Below, piece by piece: positions 1-9,697 of a stretch of DNA of 64,000 nt. Within the stretch, counting starts at the first letter, position 1. Every line of letters begins with the position of its first letter. Made by a program: the position numbers and the translations under genes. This DNA comes from Christiangramia sabulilitoris (GTDB lineage: Bacteria; Bacteroidota; Bacteroidia; Flavobacteriales; Flavobacteriaceae). The notes under the pieces are model-generated. The model was given only the letters and a program-made list of their open reading frames with translations. It was not told the DNA's origin and did not search any database. The DNA is taken from positions 682,001 through 746,000 of the forward strand of contig NZ_VHSF01000002.1 in the NCBI RefSeq assembly GCF_007050985.1. Reading direction: 5' to 3'.

Positions 1-1
1 G

Positions 2-1162
2 TTTTTGAATCCGCCTATTGAAACGGGTGAACCACTCGAAATCATTTCTTTGGAATACACCTTCTATCAATGGGGCTTTACCGCCTGGGCATTTTACGGA
101 CTCTTTGCCCTGGTTATAGGATATTCCATTTTTGTAGATAAAGCTGATATCAGGTTAAGCTCCGGTTTTAACAGCTTTAGCAAGTTACCTTTTCTGCCGG
201 CTACCATAGACATTCTTACTATTCTCACCACTGTTATTGGCCTTGTCGCGGCGATTGGTCTTGGAACAACCCAGATTGAGGGTGGACTAAGCCATTTAGA
301 ATCCAAAGAACCAGGCTCCTTAATTCAAAATATGGGATTGGTTTTCATGATTTGCAGCCTCGCTTTTTTATCTGCCTGGGCTGGTGTAAGTAAAGGAATC
401 AGGAGAATTTCTAACTGGAACATTTATATAACCATCCTGCTGCTTTTATTTGTTTTTGCATATGGAAATATCCCAGAAATCCTGTTAAATTTTTTTAGTT
501 CTCTTTATCATTATATTGTTGATTTTATTCCTCTGAGCCTTGCTTTTGGAGATTATGATCCGGGAGTTAAATTTCTTACAGACTGGACTTATTATTACTG
601 GGCATTCTGGCTGGCATGGGCTCCATTCACCGGTATTTTTATCGCCAGAATTTCCCGGGGCAGAACAATAAGGGAGATGATCTTTGGTGTATTACTGATC
701 CCTTCTCTAGGAAGTTTTTTCTGGTTCAGTGTTTTTGGAACTTCTGCGTTTGAACTAATTGAAAAATGGAAGGTTTATAATAATGAATTTAGCAATGTAT
801 TCACCTCTATGTTTATTTTCTTCGAAAATTATCCATTACCAATAGTTACAAGCTTTATAGTAATCGTACTACTAATAAGCTTCCTCGTCACTTCAGTGGA
901 TTCTGCCATTTTTGTTTTGAGCATGTTTACAGATCATGGCAGGAAAGAGCCCCGGAAAAGATTTCGGCTAGCCTGGGCTATTTTAATATTGATTTTTTGC
1001 GAAGCGATCATTGTACTGGGCCATGTCAAACCAAACTCCAATGTACTTACCGCGATGCAAAAATTCCTTATTATTAGCTCATTGCCATTTGCAATTTTCA
1101 GCCTGATCATTATAATGCTGTTCGGCAGAAAACTCTATAGAAGAAGGTCTGAAAAGTTCTAA
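2..1162 (+). CDS. BCCT family transporter, C-terminal part (5' end outside window)
   Basis: Inner-membrane carrier of the betaine/carnitine/choline family, which takes up quaternary-ammonium osmolytes with Na+ or H+. The frame is open from the first bases of the window, so the N-terminal part lies upstream; the TTG at position 5 is not a believable start. About 386 residues are visible, with many hydrophobic segments and the family hallmark near visible residues 192-225: a Trp/Tyr-rich helix (WTYYYWAFWLAWAP) followed by FTGIFIARISRGRT. It ends in a basic tail (RKLYRRRSEKF). The stop overlaps the end of the convergent ctlX-like gene by four bases, with no terminator between them. The family is clear; the substrate cannot be told from sequence, though the neighbouring guanidino-group hydrolases make an amino-acid-derived osmolyte possible. 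Confidence 0.88.
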   Translation, partial: FLNPPIETGEPLEIISLEYTFYQWGFTAWAFYGLFALVIGYSIFVDKADIRLSSGFNSFSKLPFLPATIDILTILTTVIGLVAAIGLGTTQIEGGLSHLESKEPGSLIQNMGLVFMICSLAFLSAWAGVSKGIRRISNWNIYITILLLLFVFAYGNIPEILLNFFSSLYHYIVDFIPLSLAFGDYDPGVKFLTDWTYYYWAFWLAWAPFTGIFIARISRGRTIREMIFGVLLIPSLGSFFWFSVFGTSAFELIEKWKVYNNEFSNVFTSMFIFFENYPLPIVTSFIVIVLLISFLVTSVDSAIFVLSMFTDHGRKEPRKRFRLAWAILILIFCEAIIVLGHVKPNSNVLTAMQKFLIISSLPFAIFSLIIIMLFGRKLYRRRSEKF

Positions 1163-2085
1163 GCTTTGGGCAGGAACACTTCTGCCATCATACATCTGGC
1201 ACTTCCACCACCACAGGTCTCGATGGCATTAATCTCTGAACTTAGAATTTCACAGTGTTTTTCAATTCTATCAAGTTGATCTTCGGTTAGACTTCTATGT
1301 GCCCGGGCGCTCATCACAAGATATTTCTTTCCTCCTTCTCCCTGAACCTGTAACATATTACCGGCGAATTCATGCATTTGTTTTTCAGAAATGGAGATGA
1401 TTTCTTTGCCATCCATTTTAAGATGTTTAAGGACATTTTTTCTTTCCTTTTTATCATCTATAGTATCCAAGCAAATAACCGCAAAATCTTCGGCTATACA
1501 CATAATAACATTGGTATGATATATCGGCAGGCGCTTCCCCTCTACGCTTTGGTAGGCATTAAAAATTACCGGCGTAAATTCAAAATCCTCACAGAATTCA
1601 ATCAAAAGATCTTCATCTGCACGGGGAGAAATAGCACAATATGCCTTCTCATTTTGCCTGTCCAGGATCAAACTTCCTGTACCTTCAAGAAATATATCAT
1701 CTTCCTCTGCAATGGTATAATCTACAATATCGGTAATCTTATAACCCGCATCCTCGAGATCTGAAAAATATTGCAGCCTGCGCTCCTTTCTCCTGTTTTC
1801 AGCGAACATGGGGAATAACGCAACCTGACCATTCTCGTGAAATGACACCCAGTTATTCGGAAAAATACTGTCTGGTGTATCATCTTCAGGAACGTCATCT
1901 ACCACTATTACATTTACTCCAACAGATCTTAGTTTACCAACAAATATGTCGAACTCCTGGGTTGCGATCTCATTGATATTATCACTATCCATTTTCTGCT
2001 GAAAGTAATTATTTACCGCCGTCTGCTCGTTCATACGGAAGCCAACGGGCCTCACCATCAAAATTGTATCTGTAATCTGCCTCAT
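1159..2085 (-). CDS. ctlX: CtlX-like citrulline/arginine-type hydrolase (amidinotransferase superfamily)
   Basis: Predicted cytosolic hydrolase of the guanidino-group-modifying superfamily (arginine deiminase, DDAH, amidinotransferase), closest in pattern to CtlX, the citrulline utilization hydrolase. In its 308 residues I see FPNNW at 75-79, an acidic-Gly motif (E134-G-T-G), catalytic-type His190 in YHTN and Cys298 near the C-terminus in a Gly-rich turn (GGGSARC), the usual nucleophile position. It lies 10 bases downstream of a second protein of the same superfamily on the same strand, so the two are probably one operon. It converges with the BCCT transporter gene. Family confidence is high; the citrulline-specific role is inferred from overall resemblance and could instead be dimethylarginine or arginine hydrolysis. 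Confidence 0.8.
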   Translation of the reverse strand: MRQITDTILMVRPVGFRMNEQTAVNNYFQQKMDSDNINEIATQEFDIFVGKLRSVGVNVIVVDDVPEDDTPDSIFPNNWVSFHENGQVALFPMFAENRRKERRLQYFSDLEDAGYKITDIVDYTIAEEDDIFLEGTGSLILDRQNEKAYCAISPRADEDLLIEFCEDFEFTPVIFNAYQSVEGKRLPIYHTNVIMCIAEDFAVICLDTIDDKKERKNVLKHLKMDGKEIISISEKQMHEFAGNMLQVQGEGGKKYLVMSARAHRSLTEDQLDRIEKHCEILSSEINAIETCGGGSARCMMAEVFLPKA

Positions 2086-2095
2086 TGTCTTAAAT

Positions 2096-3007
2096 TTATT
2101 CTCTTATTAAAGGTAAGGTAGAACAACGCAATAAACCTTCCTGTTTAGCTATTTCAGCATAAGGCACTTCCTCCACCGTTATGCCCTGTTCTCTAAGCCA
2201 TTTATTTAACCTGGTAAATCCTTTTTCAGAAATGACCACGTCTTCAGAAATCGAGAAAATATTGGAGTTCATGTGATACATTTCGTCGCGGGTGATCTCA
2301 TAAACATTTTCCCTTCCAAAGAAATTGATTAACCATTCATATTCCTCTTCAATAAGAAAACCTCCCTTATAGATGATCGCTTTATTTTTCCCTACGGGCT
2401 GAAAACAGCAATCTAAATGCAATGCATTGTCTTTAGCAATTGAATTTGACTTTTTCAAACTGAATGAAATCACCTTCTTCTCCGGAAAAATTTTCTCCAG
2501 CTCTTCTACAGCCTTAAGATTTGTTCGCGCAGTGATGAAATCACGGTAATCCTTTCCTTTATACGTCCCTACGAAAATATAGTCTCCCATAGGCATTACA
2601 TCTCCTCCTTCGATATGAGCTTCCCTGGGCAGGGTAATAATATTTTCAGGTTTTATCTGTTTCATGACGTGCTCTATCGCATCGATCTCCTGATCCCTGT
2701 CGGGCAGAATATTCGATTTTATAAACTTGTCATCAATCACAAAGGCAATATCCCTGGTAAATATCTGGTTGTAATCCTGAATGACTTTAGGCCTGTAAAC
2801 CTCCACATCATATTTTTTCAAAACAGCCGCAACTGCTTCGATCTCCTTTACCATGTCCTCTTCTTTGGGATAGGTACCGGCTATTATATGCTCCTTGGAT
2901 TTTGGATCATATGCTTCCTCCAAAGTGGGAATAGGACCAATACTTTCAGCAGTTCCAAGTACTACCGCTTTCAGTTTTGAGGTTTCATTCTTAATATGCA
3001 AATTCAT
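2096..3007 (-). CDS. Amidinotransferase/DDAH family hydrolase
   Basis: A 303-residue member of the same superfamily as the next gene, but of a different subfamily. Seen in the sequence: FTRD at 83-86, EGGD at 133-136 (substrate-binding acidic pair), LHLD with His197, and Cys295 in GLLRCST near the end, the expected Cys-His-acid arrangement. Such enzymes cleave or transfer the guanidino group of arginine, methylarginines or related compounds. It is the first gene of a likely two-gene operon with the ctlX-like gene, and a good promoter -7 box lies just upstream (3022-3029), right behind the gltA terminator. The precise substrate is unknown; dimethylarginine dimethylaminohydrolase is the commonest label for relatives. 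Confidence 0.8.
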   Translation of the reverse strand: MNLHIKNETSKLKAVVLGTAESIGPIPTLEEAYDPKSKEHIIAGTYPKEEDMVKEIEAVAAVLKKYDVEVYRPKVIQDYNQIFTRDIAFVIDDKFIKSNILPDRDQEIDAIEHVMKQIKPENIITLPREAHIEGGDVMPMGDYIFVGTYKGKDYRDFITARTNLKAVEELEKIFPEKKVISFSLKKSNSIAKDNALHLDCCFQPVGKNKAIIYKGGFLIEEEYEWLINFFGRENVYEITRDEMYHMNSNIFSISEDVVISEKGFTRLNKWLREQGITVEEVPYAEIAKQEGLLRCSTLPLIRE

Positions 3008-3021
3008 TGCGTAAATTTTGA

Positions 3022-3029
3022 CAAATATA
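3022..3029 (-). promoter_or_regulatory. Candidate promoter -7 box of the DDAH-ctlX operon
   Basis: On the minus strand this reads TATATTTG, an exact match to the Bacteroidota -7 consensus TAnnTTTG, 15 bases before the ATG. No clear TTG was found 19 bases upstream, where the gltA terminator stem lies, so only half the promoter is supported. Confidence 0.4.
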
Positions 3030-3030
3030 G

Positions 3031-3060
3031 AAAAGCTCCATCCATAGATGAAGCTTTTTT
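3031..3060 (-). terminator. Rho-independent terminator of gltA
   Basis: Inverted repeat with arms 3031-3042 and 3047-3058 (AAAAGCTCCATC / GATGAAGCTTTT, one G.U-type mismatch) and a four-base loop, with T-runs on both sides. It sits 30 bases past the gltA stop on the minus strand. Confidence 0.8.
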
Positions 3061-3089
3061 AATTATTCATTTGTAAGATGCACCAGATC

Positions 3090-4373
3090 TTATCTGCTAC
3101 CCAGAGGTTTGAAATCCCTGTGATTTTCACCTACATATATCTGGCGTGGACGCCCGATTGGCTCTTTCTTTAAGCGCATCTCTCTCCATTGTGCGATCCA
3201 TCCCGGAAGTCTACCCAATGCAAACATTACGGTGAACATGTCTACCGGAATACCTAGTGCACGGTATATAATTCCTGAATAAAAATCTACGTTTGGATAT
3301 AGTTTTCTTTCAACGAAATAATCGTCTTCCAATGCTTCTTTTTCTAAACCTTTTGCGATATCAAGAACAGGGTCTTCTATTCCTAGCTGACCAAGCACCT
3401 CATCTGCAGATTTCTTGATGATCTTAGCTCTTGGGTCAAAGTTTTTATATACACGGTGACCAAAGCCCATCAAACGGAAAGGATCATCCTTGTCCTTTGC
3501 CTTTTGCATAAACTTGTGCGTATCACCACCATCTTCTTTTATTTTTTCAAGCATTTCTATTACGGCCTGGTTTGCACCTCCATGAAGTGGTCCCCAAAGT
3601 GCAGAAATTCCAGCAGAAAGAGAAGCGAAAAGACCTGCATGTGAAGAGCCTACCATTCTTACTGTTGACGTAGAACAGTTTTGCTCATGATCTGCGTGCA
3701 GGATCAATAATTTATCCAGGGCATCTATAACCGCCTTATCCACACTATAAGTCTTATTAGGCTTCTCGAACATCATTTTATGCAGGTTCTCTACATATCC
3801 AAGATCTTCATCCCCATAATTAAGCGGAAGACTGTTTTTCTTTCTTAGAGTCCAGGCAGCAAGTACCGGGAATTTACCTAATATCTTAACGATGGCCTTA
3901 TACATATCCTCTTCTGAAGAAACATCTACTGAAGATGGATTAAATGCAATTAAAGCACTTGTCAAAGAAGAAAGAACTCCCATTGGGTGCGCAGATTTCG
4001 GAAATCCGTCAAGGATCTTCTTCATCTCCTCATCAACATGAGATTGCTCTTTAATATCATTATTAAACTTCTCTAACTGTTCTTTATTTGGTAATTCTCC
4101 AAAGATCAATAGATATACTACCTCAAGAAAATCTGCTTTTTCGGCAAGATCCTCAATAGCATATCCGCGATATCTTAAAATACCTTTTTCCCCGTCTAAA
4201 AACGTGATAGCACTCTCACAGCTTCCAGTATTCTTAAATCCGGGATCCAACGTGATGAGACCTGCTTCTCCACGAAGTTTTTTAATATCTATCCCTATTT
4301 CATCTTCGGTTCCCACGGTAACGGGAAACTCATATTTCTTTCCGTCAAATTCGAGTGTCGCTGTTTTAGACAT
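3090..4373 (-). CDS. gltA: Citrate synthase
   Basis: Condenses acetyl-CoA and oxaloacetate to citrate at the entry of the TCA cycle. The 427-residue length is that of the hexameric Gram-negative type. Catalytic residues are visible: His264 (GPLHGG), His306 (GFGHR) and Asp363 (NVDFYSG); His229 lies in HADHEQN, and RPRQIYVG is at the C-terminus. The short beta-rich N-terminal extension of the type II enzymes is present (residues 1-50). It is transcribed alone: a terminator follows at 3031-3060 and a 264-base spacer precedes it. A weak promoter-like TAATTTAG lies on the minus strand about 40 bases upstream. Nothing unusual. Confidence 0.97.
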   Translation of the reverse strand: MSKTATLEFDGKKYEFPVTVGTEDEIGIDIKKLRGEAGLITLDPGFKNTGSCESAITFLDGEKGILRYRGYAIEDLAEKADFLEVVYLLIFGELPNKEQLEKFNNDIKEQSHVDEEMKKILDGFPKSAHPMGVLSSLTSALIAFNPSSVDVSSEEDMYKAIVKILGKFPVLAAWTLRKKNSLPLNYGDEDLGYVENLHKMMFEKPNKTYSVDKAVIDALDKLLILHADHEQNCSTSTVRMVGSSHAGLFASLSAGISALWGPLHGGANQAVIEMLEKIKEDGGDTHKFMQKAKDKDDPFRLMGFGHRVYKNFDPRAKIIKKSADEVLGQLGIEDPVLDIAKGLEKEALEDDYFVERKLYPNVDFYSGIIYRALGIPVDMFTVMFALGRLPGWIAQWREMRLKKEPIGRPRQIYVGENHRDFKPLGSR

Positions 4374-4637
4374 ATTATAGTTTATTCTTTTAGATTAATT
4401 TTTAAGGATTGCTAAATTACGAAATTTACTGTTAAAATAATTTTAAGCTGGGTATTGAAATTTCAGAAATACCCCTGTTTTATACCGTTTTCGTAAATTT
4501 TAACTTTATTACACCAATAACTTGAAGCTGTTTTAATAAGAATCACAGAAAATTCGAAAAAATAAGTGCGGCTAAATGATATTCTATGTTCCCCCAGATG
4601 TTTTAAGAGGAGCTCATATTAAGGGGATAGTTTTCAT

Positions 4638-6182
4638 TTAAACCGGGGAATAAAGTTCTTTATAATAAGTATCTACAGACTTTTCCCAGGTAAATCTTTC
4701 CTTACGCGCATTAGCTGCTATTTCGTTCCAGGCCGAGCGATCCTGAAAATAAAGATCTACAGCATCTGAGAAAACCCTTAAAAAATTACCGATCTTTTCT
4801 TTTGTGGTAACGCCATCAAAGCTGAAACCCGTTACCAAATGACGCACTGTATCCTTCAGGCCTCCGGTATTATGCACTAGACATGGCTGGCCATTCCTCA
4901 TCGCCAGCATCTGGCTTATCCCACAAGGCTCAAACTGGCTGGGCATAAGGTATAAATCTGATTCCTGGTAAAGCATATCTATTATGCTCTCTGATTGCGC
5001 ATTAATAAATATAAAATTTTTGAACTCATAACTCGCTTCCCTGAAGATCTCTTCGTATTCGGGAGCGCCGGTTCCCAGTAAAATATAAACCCCATTTACC
5101 TTTTGCAACTTCTCCATAAGCCCTCTTAACAGGCCAGGTTCTTTTTTGAAAAAGTAAAACTTTTGTTCGGTAAGCCGGGCTACACTAGTACAGATAAAAT
5201 CTGGTTTATGCTCCTGCCACCTGGTGATCTTCTCACCGGTGTGGGCCATATAATGAGCTTTATAATCCTTTTTTTCTTCCTGAAGCCAACGAAAAAGCCT
5301 GCGAACACATTGTCGCCAAAGAATGCCTTTTTCTACCTGAGTAACATCTGAATAATTAGCCCCGTTCAAAATTCCAAATAATCTACCTTCCCTTTCTGCC
5401 TGCTGCAGATCCTCCTCCAGACCTTCACCTCCAATAAAATGCGGCGGGTCGCTAGGTTTCTGAATATCTTCCTTATAAGAAGGTGAAACGGTATGAACTG
5501 CATCTGCCAGCCTGATCCCTACGGCCATTAGATTTATACAATCGGGATAACGGCGGTCATATAGTTTATCACGGTCATAGTTAATATCTGGAAAAAATGC
5601 CTGCACCGAGGAATAATTATTATCAAATGGCCTGATTCCCTGGATGGCCAGATTATGAATAGAATAGACCATTCTAATGTTTCTGAGATTTTGGAATCTA
5701 GGATTGAATTCTCTTAAAAACAGAAGCATACTGGTATGCCAGTCATGTAAATGCAGGATATCGATCTTGCCAAAAGCATCATCCCTGATGGCTGCTGCCA
5801 CCGCGGTGCAAAATAGAGAAAATACATTCGCATCTGTGTAAAACGGCTGGTCTGGATCGTTATAGTAAATATGCGCTATATCTCCGGCCTTGATATCAGG
5901 ATGATGTAGAACATAATGTTTAATTCCTGTGATCTCTTTTTTACCTGTTACCTCGAAAATCTCAGCATTATGCGGAACACCTCTAAATACAAAATGTACA
6001 TCTGTAAGTTTTGTGGCGTCTGAATTATGGAGGCGGGAATATGATGGAGTAATGACATGAGCAAGATCTCCACGGGAGGCAATCTGCCTCGGGACGTCAC
6101 GAACTACATCGCCCATCCCTCCAGCCTTACAGCGCGGAATCCCATCATTTTCTGCGGCAACAAATAAAAATTTGCGTTTCAA
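4638..6182 (-). CDS. glgA: Glycogen/starch synthase (GT5 glycosyltransferase)
   Basis: Transfers glucose from an ADP- or UDP-glucose donor to a growing alpha-1,4-glucan. The N-terminal GT5 domain opens with the glucan/nucleotide-sugar loop KAGGMGD at 19-25 (KTGGLAD in Escherichia coli GlgA); HLHDWHTSML follows, and the C-terminal GT1-like half carries VARLTEQK and the catalytic acidic motif PSQFEPCGISQ, then NTGGLKDTV. Length (514) is normal for GlgA. It stands alone: no glgB, glgC or glgP is adjacent, so its role in storage glucan is inferred from family. The residue after the conserved Lys of RLTEQK is Phe rather than the usual Gly, and the sequence there looks divergent, so a specialised acceptor or donor is possible. 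Confidence 0.85.
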   Translation of the reverse strand: MKRKFLFVAAENDGIPRCKAGGMGDVVRDVPRQIASRGDLAHVITPSYSRLHNSDATKLTDVHFVFRGVPHNAEIFEVTGKKEITGIKHYVLHHPDIKAGDIAHIYYNDPDQPFYTDANVFSLFCTAVAAAIRDDAFGKIDILHLHDWHTSMLLFLREFNPRFQNLRNIRMVYSIHNLAIQGIRPFDNNYSSVQAFFPDINYDRDKLYDRRYPDCINLMAVGIRLADAVHTVSPSYKEDIQKPSDPPHFIGGEGLEEDLQQAEREGRLFGILNGANYSDVTQVEKGILWRQCVRRLFRWLQEEKKDYKAHYMAHTGEKITRWQEHKPDFICTSVARLTEQKFYFFKKEPGLLRGLMEKLQKVNGVYILLGTGAPEYEEIFREASYEFKNFIFINAQSESIIDMLYQESDLYLMPSQFEPCGISQMLAMRNGQPCLVHNTGGLKDTVRHLVTGFSFDGVTTKEKIGNFLRVFSDAVDLYFQDRSAWNEIAANARKERFTWEKSVDTYYKELYSPV

Positions 6183-6284
6183 AAGTTGTGATTAGTTGAT
6201 GGCCTGAATTTAATGATTAAGCCAGAGCATTCACAGAGAAATTGATTAAATCATTGTTAATCTCAGAATTTAAAATAAATTCAC

Positions 6285-6315
6285 AAAAAAAGCTCCTTTA
6301 AAGAAGGAGCTTTTT
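6285..6315 (-). terminator. Rho-independent terminator of eno
   Basis: Perfect 12-bp stem (6287-6298 AAAAAGCTCCTT with 6304-6315 AAGGAGCTTTTT) and a five-base loop, lying 20 bases past the eno stop on the minus strand and before glgA. The A/T flanks give a U-tract in either direction. Confidence 0.85.
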
Positions 6316-6335
6316 AAGTTTAGCTATGGTGGAAA

Positions 6336-7637
<1,302 letters not shown>

Positions 7638-7824
7638 TTATAGTTAGTTCAACAACCTGCAAGATACAAAGACAAAGGTTAAATATAGTGGGAGAGCTTT
7701 AGTTTTAAAGCATTTATAACAAAAATGGAAACTAAAACGTTTTCGAAAATACGAGATTTTCATATAGATGATTATATCTCAGGAATATCAGGGTTAAGCT
7801 GTATTTAATTTAATGGTTTAAACC

Positions 7825-8355
7825 TTATTTAATAATAACCCAACCCAGCTGAAGGCCAAATAACGGGGTGAAATATATTTCTTCCGCTTCATTAAATCCC
7901 AGACCAAGCCCCAGATTCAGGTTCAATTTGAAACCACTATAGTATACCCGTTGCAGGCCCCATGCCGGACCAATGAATACGCCATAGTCATTGGAATACT
8001 CAAGATCTCCTATAATTGGCTTACCGCCGGTGATAGAAGCTATGCCCGCAATATAGTTGGCACTATTTTCTGAGATCTTTCTTCCTTTATCTGCTCTTTG
8101 CGTAAAATTGTAATATTGCCGGTATTGTACCTCAAACCCAGGAAAGACACCAAAAGCTTCGCCGCTATAGGATGACCTGTGATAGGCAAAACCTACCCCA
8201 AGGTCTAAGTTCACGGTAGATCTTTCTGCTATGGCTATTTCATATTCTGCAGAAGGTGCCAGAAGATTCAAAGAGAACTGGCTGTTCGTAGAGACATCCT
8301 GGCCAAAAGTGACCAGCCTGTTAAAAATGAAAATAAGCAAAATAAGTCTTTTCAT
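7825..8355 (-). CDS. Predicted outer-membrane beta-barrel protein, unknown function
   Basis: I do not recognise a named family. The 176-residue product starts with a signal peptide (MKRLILLIFIFNRLVTFGQ, cleavage after about residue 19). The rest alternates hydrophobic and polar residues, is rich in Gly, Tyr and Phe, and ends in an aromatic/hydrophobic strand (LFGLQLGWVIIK), the pattern of a small eight-stranded outer-membrane barrel. It lies between carA and eno on the same strand but has its own well-formed promoter (TTG-N19-TAGCTTTA, 8376-8405), which argues for separate expression. Confident that it is a secreted envelope protein; function open. Confidence 0.7.
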   Translation of the reverse strand: MKRLILLIFIFNRLVTFGQDVSTNSQFSLNLLAPSAEYEIAIAERSTVNLDLGVGFAYHRSSYSGEAFGVFPGFEVQYRQYYNFTQRADKGRKISENSANYIAGIASITGGKPIIGDLEYSNDYGVFIGPAWGLQRVYYSGFKLNLNLGLGLGFNEAEEIYFTPLFGLQLGWVIIK

Positions 8356-8375
8356 TGCAGAGAGCTTACTCCTTA

Positions 8376-8405
8376 TAAAGCTAGACCTTTATCTTAATGA
8401 TTCAA
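8376..8405 (-). promoter_or_regulatory. Candidate promoter of the small outer-membrane protein gene
   Basis: Minus strand: TTG (complement of 8403-8405), exactly 19 bases, then TAGCTTTA (8376-8383), one mismatch from TAnnTTTG. It is 20 bases upstream of the ATG. Confidence 0.5.
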
Positions 8406-8427
8406 ATTTTATTTTAAGTACATCCAA

Positions 8428-8459
8428 TAAAAAAGCCGGAAAAACAATTCCGGCTTTTA
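8428..8459 (-). terminator. Rho-independent terminator of carA
   Basis: Perfect 11-bp stem (8431-8441 AAAAGCCGGAA with 8448-8458 TTCCGGCTTTT) and a six-base loop, 18 bases past the carA stop on the minus strand. Confidence 0.85.
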
Positions 8460-8477
8460 ATTATAATCTTCTTAAAA

Positions 8478-9590
8478 TTATGCTTTCACAGATTTTATCC
8501 TGTCAATGAATTCATAAAACAGATAACTAGCATCGTGAGGCCCCGGACTTGCTTCCGGGTGATATTGTACAGAAAAGGTATTTTTATTTTTCATAGCCAG
8601 CCCTCCAACTGTTCCGTCATTAAGACATATATGGGTTACTTCCACATCTGGATGAGCTTCGGTCTGAGATTTATCCACAGAGAATCCATGGTTTTGAGAA
8701 GTGATCTCACCTTTACCGGTAATCATATTCTTAACCGGGTGGTTGATTCCCCTGTGACCATGATGCATTTTATAAGTATCAATTCCATTGGCAATCGCTA
8801 TGATTTGGTGCCCCAGGCAAATACCAAATAACGGATGATCATTTTCAATGATCGTTTTAGTCACATTAATCGCGCTATCCAGAGGTTGTGGATCCCCGGG
8901 ACCGTTAGATAGAAAATATCCATCAGGATTCCAGGATTTCATATCCTCATAGGTTGCATTGTATGGGAAAACTTTAATATAAGCGTCCCTTTCTGCAAGA
9001 TTCCTTAAAATATTAGTTTTGATCCCAACATCCAGCGCCGCGATCTTATAAGTTGCATCTTCATTACCGTAGAAATAAGGCTCTTTGGTTGAAACTTTAG
9101 AAGCTAATTCGAGCCCATTCATATCGGGAACTTTTTCCAACTCTTTCTTAAGTCCGTCAATATCATCCACATCTGTAGATATTATCGCGTTCATAGCTCC
9201 GTTTTCGCGGATATAGGTTACCAAAGCCCTGGTATCTACATCTGAAATGGCAAAAATATTATTTTCTTCAAGAAATTTTTCCAGGGTTTGATCTGCTGCA
9301 GGCCTGGATTGAGTGTAACTAAAGTTTTTACAGATAAGCCCGGCGATCTTTGCACCATCAGATTCATTTTCATCTTTATTGGTGCCATAATTACCAATAT
9401 GTGCATTGGTAGTAACCATTAACTGGCCGTAATAGGATGGATCTGTAAAGATCTCCTGGTACCCGGTCATCCCGGTATTGAAACAAACTTCTCCGGTAGC
9501 TTTTCCTTCCTTATTTCCAACAGCCTTACCGTAAAAAATAGTTCCGTCTTCTAATAAAATGATCGCTTTGCGTTTAGCCTGATATTTCAT
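8478..9590 (-). CDS. carA: Carbamoyl-phosphate synthase small (glutaminase) subunit
   Basis: Releases ammonia from glutamine for carbamoyl phosphate synthesis by CarB, feeding arginine and pyrimidine synthesis. The N-terminal CPSase small-chain domain (1-140) carries CFNTGMTGYQE at 36-46. The C-terminal class I glutamine amidotransferase domain (about 183-360) has the nucleophile Cys258 in GICLGH and the catalytic pair His343/Glu345 in QYHPEASPGPHD; SNGPGDP is at 228-234. The 370-residue length is normal. carB is not in the window. The gene lies between the rplQ terminator and its own terminator, so it is a single-gene unit with a promoter-like TAAATTTG at 9616-9623. Confidence 0.97.
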   Translation of the reverse strand: MKYQAKRKAIILLEDGTIFYGKAVGNKEGKATGEVCFNTGMTGYQEIFTDPSYYGQLMVTTNAHIGNYGTNKDENESDGAKIAGLICKNFSYTQSRPAADQTLEKFLEENNIFAISDVDTRALVTYIRENGAMNAIISTDVDDIDGLKKELEKVPDMNGLELASKVSTKEPYFYGNEDATYKIAALDVGIKTNILRNLAERDAYIKVFPYNATYEDMKSWNPDGYFLSNGPGDPQPLDSAINVTKTIIENDHPLFGICLGHQIIAIANGIDTYKMHHGHRGINHPVKNMITGKGEITSQNHGFSVDKSQTEAHPDVEVTHICLNDGTVGGLAMKNKNTFSVQYHPEASPGPHDASYLFYEFIDRIKSVKA

Positions 9591-9615
9591 AGTTGTGTTA
9601 TAGTTGTTGTTGCGA

Positions 9616-9623
9616 CAAATTTA
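9616..9623 (-). promoter_or_regulatory. Candidate promoter -7 box of carA
   Basis: TAAATTTG on the minus strand, an exact TAnnTTTG match 26 bases before the carA ATG and downstream of the rplQ terminator. No TTG at the expected -33 position. Confidence 0.35.
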
Positions 9624-9638
9624 ATCAAAGGGTATAAA

Positions 9639-9669
9639 AAAAGGATAAACTATTAAAGTTTATCCTTTT
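9639..9669 (-). terminator. Terminator at the end of the alpha ribosomal operon
   Basis: Perfect 13-bp stem (9639-9651 AAAAGGATAAACT with 9657-9669 AGTTTATCCTTTT), five-base loop, T-run on the minus strand. It follows the rplQ stop by 28 bases and closes the long ribosomal-protein cluster. Confidence 0.88.
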
Positions 9670-9697
9670 AAAATTTAGGCGGTAATAAGAATCATAA

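Noticed and set aside
4450-4474. Inverted repeat GGGTATT/AATACCC upstream of gltA
   Set aside because: Stem of 7 bp without T-run, 75 bases or more from the start, in AT-rich DNA; too weak to call a regulatory site.
7640-7690. Possible eno promoter (TATCTTGC / AACCTTTG on the minus strand)
   Set aside because: No box fits TAnnTTTG exactly and no TTG lies 19 bases upstream.
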